DNA from: Actinomycetes bacterium
Lineage (GTDB): Bacteria > Actinomycetota > Thermoleophilia > Gaiellales > Gaiellaceae
Assembly (NCBI GenBank): GCA_030624785.1
Contig: JAUXJK010000046.1
Span: forward strand, 1 to 9,919
Direction of reading: 5' to 3'
DNA length: 9,919 nucleotides
Shown: in pieces, positions 6,357 to 9,919 of the stretch
How the letters are laid out: each line of letters begins with the position of its first letter
How positions within the stretch are numbered: position 1 is the stretch's first letter
Notes under the pieces: model-generated
Told to the model about the DNA's origin: nothing
Databases searched by the model: none
The model's input: only the letters and a program-made list of their open reading frames with translations
Program-made: the position numbers and the translations under genes

Positions 6357-7544
6357 GTGTTCAGAGACCGCGCCCGCATCTCTGCTGAGGGGGGTCGCGG
6401 CGGGTCCGGTGCGATCAGCTTTCGACGCGAGAAGTTCGTCCCTCGCGGGGGACCCGCTGGCGGCGACGGCGGCAATGGGGGAGACGTCATACTTGTGGCC
6501 GATCCTGACCGGCGCGACCTCGATTCCATCCAACGAAGCCCGCAGATTCGGGCTGAGCGTGGTCGGCACGGCGAGGGGAAGAATCGCCACGGGCGCGATG
6601 GCGCCAGCAAGGAGCTCGACGTGCCTGTTGGGACACAGGTATTCGATGAAGCCGGCACATTAGTTGCTGATCTCGCGCATCCGGGCGCGCGAACGGTGCT
6701 TGCACATGGCGGGCGCGGGGGGCAGGGCAACAGTCGCTTTACAACTTCTGTTCAGCAGGCTCCGCGCGTCGCCGAGCCGGGGCTACCAGGCGAGCACCAC
6801 ACGCTCGAGCTTCGACTCAAGCTCGTGTGCGATGCCGCGTTCCTCGGGTTTCCCAACGCCGGAAAATCGTCGCTGCTTCGACGTCTCTCCAACGCAGAAC
6901 CCAAGGTGGCCGACTATCCGTTCACCACGCTTGCGCCTGTACTCGGCACTGTCGAATCGTCTGAGGGTCGTCAACTCGTCGTAGCCGACGTGCCGGGGCT
7001 CCTGGAAGGAGCAAGCGAAGGGGTCGGCCTCGGACACGAGTTTCTTGCTCACCTCGAGCGAGCCTCACTGTTCATTCACGTGATTGACGCGGCTGAGGAA
7101 CATCCCGAAGCGAGGTTTCGTGCGATCGACGCCGAGCTTGCCGAGTACGGCCACAATCTGGCGAGTCGTCCACAGATCGTGTTCCTGAACAAGAGCGACG
7201 TGCAACCGGATCCAACATTCGACGTCGTCGACCCGCGAGTCATCACGACGATTAGGGGTTCAGCGCTCGATACGACCGGGATCGAGGAGCTCCGCGACTT
7301 CTTGTTCGCACACGTCGCGCGAGTTGCGGCGCCAAGTGATGATCTCGCGGACTACCTCGTGTACCGACCGCGGGTGACCGCCCGTCGGGGCTTTCGCATC
7401 CTCAGGACGGACAGTGGCTGGTCGGTCGTCACAACACATCCCGAGCTGGTCGATCGTGCAGCGATGGAGGACGCACTCCGCGACGCTGGGGCGCGAACAG
7501 GCCAGTTCGTCGAGTTTGGCGATAGCGAGTTCGAGCTTTCATGA
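6357..7544 (+). CDS. obgE: Obg/CgtA GTPase, 50S assembly and stress factor
   Basis: A 395-residue essential-class GTPase that binds the large subunit during late assembly and links GTP/ppGpp level to growth. Residues 1-157 are the glycine-rich Obg fold (FVPRGGPAGGDGGNGGDV, AHGGRGGQGNSRFTT). The G domain shows G1 GFPNAGKS (164-171), G2 PFTT (188-191), G3 DVPG (211-214), G4 NKSD (278-281) and G5 SAL (302-304), so it should be active. The C-terminal OCT domain begins near Tyr336 and ends DSEFELS. It looks about 20 residues short because the stretch between VTTHPELVDR and MEDALRDAGARTG is missing. GTG 6357 is the only start near the conserved FRDRARI; it has no recognisable Shine-Dalgarno. The preceding in-frame codon block is closed by the rpmA stop. 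Its own stop overlaps nadD by 4 nt (ATGA). Confidence 0.97.
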   Translation: MFRDRARISAEGGRGGSGAISFRREKFVPRGGPAGGDGGNGGDVILVADPDRRDLDSIQRSPQIRAERGRHGEGKNRHGRDGASKELDVPVGTQVFDEAGTLVADLAHPGARTVLAHGGRGGQGNSRFTTSVQQAPRVAEPGLPGEHHTLELRLKLVCDAAFLGFPNAGKSSLLRRLSNAEPKVADYPFTTLAPVLGTVESSEGRQLVVADVPGLLEGASEGVGLGHEFLAHLERASLFIHVIDAAEEHPEARFRAIDAELAEYGHNLASRPQIVFLNKSDVQPDPTFDVVDPRVITTIRGSALDTTGIEELRDFLFAHVARVAAPSDDLADYLVYRPRVTARRGFRILRTDSGWSVVTTHPELVDRAAMEDALRDAGARTGQFVEFGDSEFELS

Positions 7545-8230
7545 GCGATGCAGGACGCAGGTCAGGGCTCGATGGTCCTCACGGGCGAGCGCAGGACGAG
7601 GCGAGTTCATGGGGGCCGTCGATTGGACTGCTTGGCGGGGCGTTTGATCCTCCGCATCACGGCCACCTGACGGTTGCGCGAGAGGCCCTGGCGCAACTCG
7701 CGCTGCGTCGATTGCTTGTAGTCGTCACGGCTGACGCGCCCCACAAATCGATCGACACACCGGCAGAGACTCGTCTCCGGCTCGCCGAGATCGCGTTCGC
7801 AGGCGAAGTTCACACCGAGGTATCGAGGGTCGAGCTCGATCGGGCTGGCCCGTCGTACACGCTCGACACCGTTCGGTGGGCCGCCGACCATCATGGAGAG
7901 ACGACGTTCGTCATCGGCGCCGACGAGTTCTCGGACTTCTTGTCCTGGCATGATCCTGCGGGAGTTCTGGCAGCCGCGCGGCTCGCGGTCGCGACGCGCC
8001 CCGGCTTTCCGCGATCCAAACTTGACACCGTGCTGCGGGAGCTAGATCAGGCGGAGCGCGTACGTTTCTTCGCGATTCCCGAGATTCCGACCTCCTCGAG
8101 CGAGGTTCGACAGCGCGTCATGGATGGAACCCCGATCGACGATCTCGTACCGACGGAGGTCGCGCTTGAGATCGCTGCGCTCGGTCTCTACCGCGACGCG
8201 AAGGACGTCAAGGCAGTACCCTCCGACTAG
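7541..8230 (+). CDS. nadD: Nicotinate-nucleotide adenylyltransferase
   Basis: A 229-residue cytoplasmic enzyme that joins nicotinate mononucleotide and ATP to give deamido-NAD, a required step of NAD synthesis. The nucleotidyltransferase signature GGAFDPPHHGH (32-42) contains the HxGH motif. The APHK motif, FVIGADEFSDFLSWH and the second ATP-binding motif TSSSEVR (184-190, family ISSTxIR) are all present. ATG 7541 overlaps the obgE stop as ATGA, indicating translational coupling. This start leaves about 27 extra residues (Gly/Arg/Asp/Ser-rich) before the family's usual beginning at IGLLGG; no other standard in-frame start lies between. In many actinobacteria proB separates obgE from nadD; here they touch. 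Confidence 0.95.
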   Translation: MSDAGRRSGLDGPHGRAQDEASSWGPSIGLLGGAFDPPHHGHLTVAREALAQLALRRLLVVVTADAPHKSIDTPAETRLRLAEIAFAGEVHTEVSRVELDRAGPSYTLDTVRWAADHHGETTFVIGADEFSDFLSWHDPAGVLAAARLAVATRPGFPRSKLDTVLRELDQAERVRFFAIPEIPTSSSEVRQRVMDGTPIDDLVPTEVALEIAALGLYRDAKDVKAVPSD

Positions 8231-8253
8231 ATGCCACCAAGGTGTGAGGGATC

Positions 8254-8604
8254 CTGACGCCGCTCGACCTCGCGTTGCGCGTTGCCGAGCTCGTCGATGA
8301 AAAAGCGGCAGGCGATACCCTCGTCCTCGATCTCCGCGAGGTTGGTGCGTTCACCGACTTCTTTGTGATCTGTTCGGGTGCAAACGAGCGGCAGACGCGA
8401 TCCATTGCCCAGCATGTTCGCGAGCAGCTGAAGGTTGGTGGCACCATTCCGCGTGGCGCGGCCGGCGAGCGAGACGGCAGTTGGGTCATCCTGGACTACC
8501 TCGATGTGGTTCTGCACGTATTCACCCCGGCCGCACGCGAGTTCTATGGCCTTGAGGAGCTCTGGGGCGATGTTCCGGAGATTGAACTCGTGGCCCAATC
8601 CTGA
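8254..8604 (+). CDS. rsfS: Ribosomal silencing factor RsfS
   Basis: RsfS binds L14 on the 50S subunit and blocks subunit joining when nutrients run low. The frame encodes 116 residues from CTG 8254, or 109 from TTG 8275. Signatures are LVLDLREVGAFTDFFVICSG, NERQTRSIAQHVREQL, GSWVILDYLDVVLHVF and REFYGLEELWGD. I chose CTG 8254 because it gives TPLDLALRVAELVDEK, restoring the usual first helix, and because AAGGTG (8239-8244) lies 9 nt upstream; ATC 8251 is also possible (6 nt). TTG 8275, the only standard start, has no Shine-Dalgarno and trims that helix. The frame is closed upstream by TGA at 8245-8247. It is the last gene of the rplU operon, 23 nt after nadD. Gene identity is firm; the start is uncertain. 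Confidence 0.94.
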   Translation: MTPLDLALRVAELVDEKAAGDTLVLDLREVGAFTDFFVICSGANERQTRSIAQHVREQLKVGGTIPRGAAGERDGSWVILDYLDVVLHVFTPAAREFYGLEELWGDVPEIELVAQS

Positions 8605-8621
8605 TGCTGTGTCGGCGCGAG

Positions 8622-8650
8622 TCGGACGTTGTCGGGTGAGTGGGTACAAT
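8622..8650 (+). promoter_or_regulatory. Promoter of tRNA-Ala (TCGGAC-17-TACAAT)
   Basis: TACAAT at 8645-8650 is a near-consensus -10 whose last base is 10 nt before the first tRNA base. TCGGAC at 8622-8627, 17 nt upstream, is a modest -35. Transcription would start near 8657, a few bases ahead of the mature tRNA, as is common for tRNA genes. Confidence 0.65.
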
Positions 8651-8660
8651 CCCCTGCGTC

Positions 8661-8733
8661 GGGGCCATAGCTCAGCTGGGAGAGCGTCTGGCTGGCAGCC
8701 AGAAGGTCACGGGTTCGAGTCCCGTTGGCTCCA
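8661..8733 (+). tRNA. tRNA-Ala (anticodon GGC)
   Basis: The 73 bases fold into a complete cloverleaf: acceptor GGGGCCA / TGGCTCC, D arm GCTC-AGCTGGGA-GAGC, anticodon stem TCTGG / CCAGA with loop CTGGCAG, a five-base variable loop, T arm ACGGG-TTCGAGT-CCCGT, and discriminator A. Anticodon GGC reads the Ala codons GCC and GCT. Base pair 3-70 is G-U, the identity element for alanyl-tRNA synthetase. The 3' CCA is not encoded (the next bases are CTG), so it must be added by the CCA enzyme. Confidence 0.98.
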
Positions 8734-8735
8734 CT

Positions 8736-8757
8736 GTCGTCGCCCTTTGGCGACGGC
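8736..8757 (+). terminator. Terminator-like hairpin after tRNA-Ala
   Basis: GTCGTCGCC (8736-8744) pairs with GGCGACGGC (8749-8757) as a 9-bp stem with one T-G pair and a CTTT loop, 2 nt after the tRNA. Only a weak T-containing stretch (GACGCTTGTGT) follows, so it is not a textbook intrinsic terminator, though such hairpins are common in GC-rich actinobacteria. It may also guide 3' processing. Confidence 0.55.
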
Positions 8758-8779
8758 GACGCTTGTGTCAGGATAGGCC

Positions 8780-9919
8780 ATGGTCTTACGACGATTTCGC
8801 AACCGAGGAGCAACACTTCCGCCTGAGATACAGGAACTTCAGCGGGCGCTGAAGGACGGGTCGAGTGCGCTCGGCGCGGCGGAAAAGGCTCATGCGAGCA
8901 CGATCAAGGAGATCCGCAAGCAGCTTCGAGACGCCGAACGTGCTCACCAGCGCGCGGTTGGCGTCGCGCAGGATGAAGTCGACCTGCGGCGCAAGGAGCG
9001 AGAGCAGCGTGTGCGGCAGGCGCAGAAGCGCTACGAGTCAATCAGAGCGACGCTCGCCCCGATGGAGATCGCTCGCTTCGGAAAGTCTGTGCTCTACGAG
9101 GATCGCATTGTCACCAAGCATGGTGAAGCTCTGCTCGATCGAGGAGTGACGGCACTGGCTGACACGGCCGCGCGTATTGCGATCGCCCGTCCAGGGGCTG
9201 TCGCTCGACTCGCAGCAACGGGCGTCGTGAACGGCCGGGCGTTTCGCACAGCGCAGGGGTACGATGCGCGACGCTTCTACCTCCTGGTCGAGGCGCCGGA
9301 GCTCGTCGCTCTTCTCCCGTGTCGGAACTCCGACGAGCAGGCTGCTCGAGACTTCGCGGCGCGTGTGAACGTTGCTGCGCTTAACGCCCGGCGAATCGAT
9401 CGTGAGCGCGAAGAGGCGCTCGGCGATGCGCAACGTGAGCTCGACGCGGCCGAGGCATATCAGGACGTTGTGAAGGCGGCGGATGACGAGGTTGCTCGGG
9501 TCATGGCCGACACCGCGGCGATCGATCTCGCTCGCGGCAGGCTCGAGGAGGCTGAGGCCGACACCGAGGCGATCGACACCCAGCGCGAGCAGCTCGTCGC
9601 GCTCCAGCTTGAACACGACGAGGCCCTTGCCGCCGAGCACGCACGGATCGCCGAGGAGCGGCGGATCGAGGAAGAGCGGCGAGTCGAGGCCGAGAGGCTG
9701 CGTGCGCAAGAGGAAGAGATGAAACGCGCCGAAGAAGAGGAGCGCAAGCGCGCGGAGGAAGAGGAAAGCAAGCGCGTCGAGGACGAAGCAGAGGCCAAGG
9801 CGGAAGAGGCCAAGGCGGAAGAGGCCAAGGCGGAAGAGGCCAAGGCGGCGCAAGTGAACAAGAAGTATTCCGCGGAGAATCATCCCGCGAATAACCCGAC
9901 TATGTCCATGGGCGTCACC
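8780..9919 (+). CDS. Coiled-coil protein with PH-like central domain (3' partial)
   Basis: An open frame of 380 codons runs off the right edge. ATG 8780 is the first start after the in-frame TAG at 8774-8776, with AGGA at 8770-8773. I do not recognise a named gene. Residues about 15-92 are a charged helical coiled coil. Residues about 97-205 look globular and resemble a bacterial PH-like / DUF4429-type module seen in actinobacterial SHOCT and coiled-coil proteins: GKSVLYEDRIVTKHGEALLD, ALADTAARIAI, then RRFYLLVEAPELVALLPC and ARDFAARVNVAALNAR. Residues about 203-358 are a long, very Glu/Ala/Arg/Lys-rich coiled coil that becomes a tandem EAKAE repeat, followed by KKYSAENHPANNP. There is no signal peptide and no membrane segment in the visible part. 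It lies behind the tRNA and its hairpin, so it is probably its own transcription unit. The domain match is from memory of sequence pattern and is moderate at best. Confidence 0.85.
   Translation, partial: MVLRRFRNRGATLPPEIQELQRALKDGSSALGAAEKAHASTIKEIRKQLRDAERAHQRAVGVAQDEVDLRRKEREQRVRQAQKRYESIRATLAPMEIARFGKSVLYEDRIVTKHGEALLDRGVTALADTAARIAIARPGAVARLAATGVVNGRAFRTAQGYDARRFYLLVEAPELVALLPCRNSDEQAARDFAARVNVAALNARRIDREREEALGDAQRELDAAEAYQDVVKAADDEVARVMADTAAIDLARGRLEEAEADTEAIDTQREQLVALQLEHDEALAAEHARIAEERRIEEERRVEAERLRAQEEEMKRAEEEERKRAEEEESKRVEDEAEAKAEEAKAEEAKAEEAKAAQVNKKYSAENHPANNPTMSMGVT
9791..9847 (+). repeat. 15-bp tandem repeat (3.8 copies) in the coiled-coil gene
   Basis: The unit GAGGCCAAGGCGGAA occurs three times without change (9791-9805, 9806-9820, 9821-9835), then a 12-base partial copy (9836-9847). 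It encodes Glu-Ala-Lys-Ala-Glu per unit. The unit is in frame, so copy-number change would lengthen or shorten the helix by five residues without a frameshift. The identical copies suggest recent slippage. Confidence 0.95.

Noticed and set aside
7609..7647. ATG 7609 after GAGGCGAG as an alternative nadD start
   Set aside because: It is out of frame with the GGAFDPPHHGH motif and meets a stop after 12 codons.
8661..8733. tRNA-Ala as an integration site for a mobile element
   Set aside because: No repeat of the tRNA 3' end, integrase or phage-like gene is seen downstream within the window.
9038..9883. 281-codon minus-strand frame with repeated RLGLF
   Set aside because: It is the antisense of the EAKAE repeat and the Glu-rich coiled coil; the hydrophobic look comes from the complement of GAG/GCC/AAG codons.

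Overview
The window is about 9.9 kb of GC-rich bacterial chromosome with nearly every gene on the + strand. It carries a core 'housekeeping' block: rodA (5' end missing) - DUF697-type protein - RNase E/G - rplU - rpmA - obgE - nadD - rsfS - tRNA-Ala(GGC) - coiled-coil protein (3' end missing). The GC-rich codon use, an RNase E/G with disordered basic tails on both sides of the catalytic core, and a tRNA without encoded CCA suggest Actinomycetota. The direct rodA...rne-rplU-rpmA-obgE-nadD-rsfS order, with no proB between obgE and nadD, and the RsfS N-terminus make me lean to a deep lineage such as Thermoleophilia. That placement is inference from memory of gene order, not a database match.

Region by region: 3-1741 holds the end of a cell-shape locus (RodA glycan polymerase) translationally coupled to a DUF697 protein with what looks like a dead GTPase-like N-terminal half. 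1742-2028 is a structured leader ahead of RNase E/G. 1999-5583 is a very long RNase E/G (up to 1194 aa) with a histone-H1-like Lys/Ala-rich N-terminal tail, an S1-RNase core, KH-like and TRAM-like modules, and an Arg-cluster C-terminal tail. A good promoter at 5613-5641 and a leader hairpin precede the ribosome-linked operon rplU-rpmA-obgE-nadD-rsfS (5696-8604). That operon joins two large-subunit proteins, a 50S assembly GTPase, an NAD biosynthesis enzyme and the ribosome silencing factor. A tRNA-Ala gene with its own promoter and a terminator-like hairpin follows. The last 1.1 kb is an uncharacterised coiled-coil / PH-like-domain protein that runs off the window.

The least ordinary signals are at translation starts. 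RNase E/G has a near-ideal Shine-Dalgarno placed before an in-frame ATC codon and no in-frame ATG ahead of its catalytic core. RsfS has a Shine-Dalgarno before in-frame ATC/CTG codons, while its only standard start (TTG) would cut into the conserved N-terminal helix. Other points worth a second look are the three-residue Lys periodicity in the RNase tail, the shortened Obg C-terminal domain, the dead-GTPase-like DUF697 protein and the partial coiled-coil protein. I see no insertion sequence, CRISPR array, phage gene or defence system.
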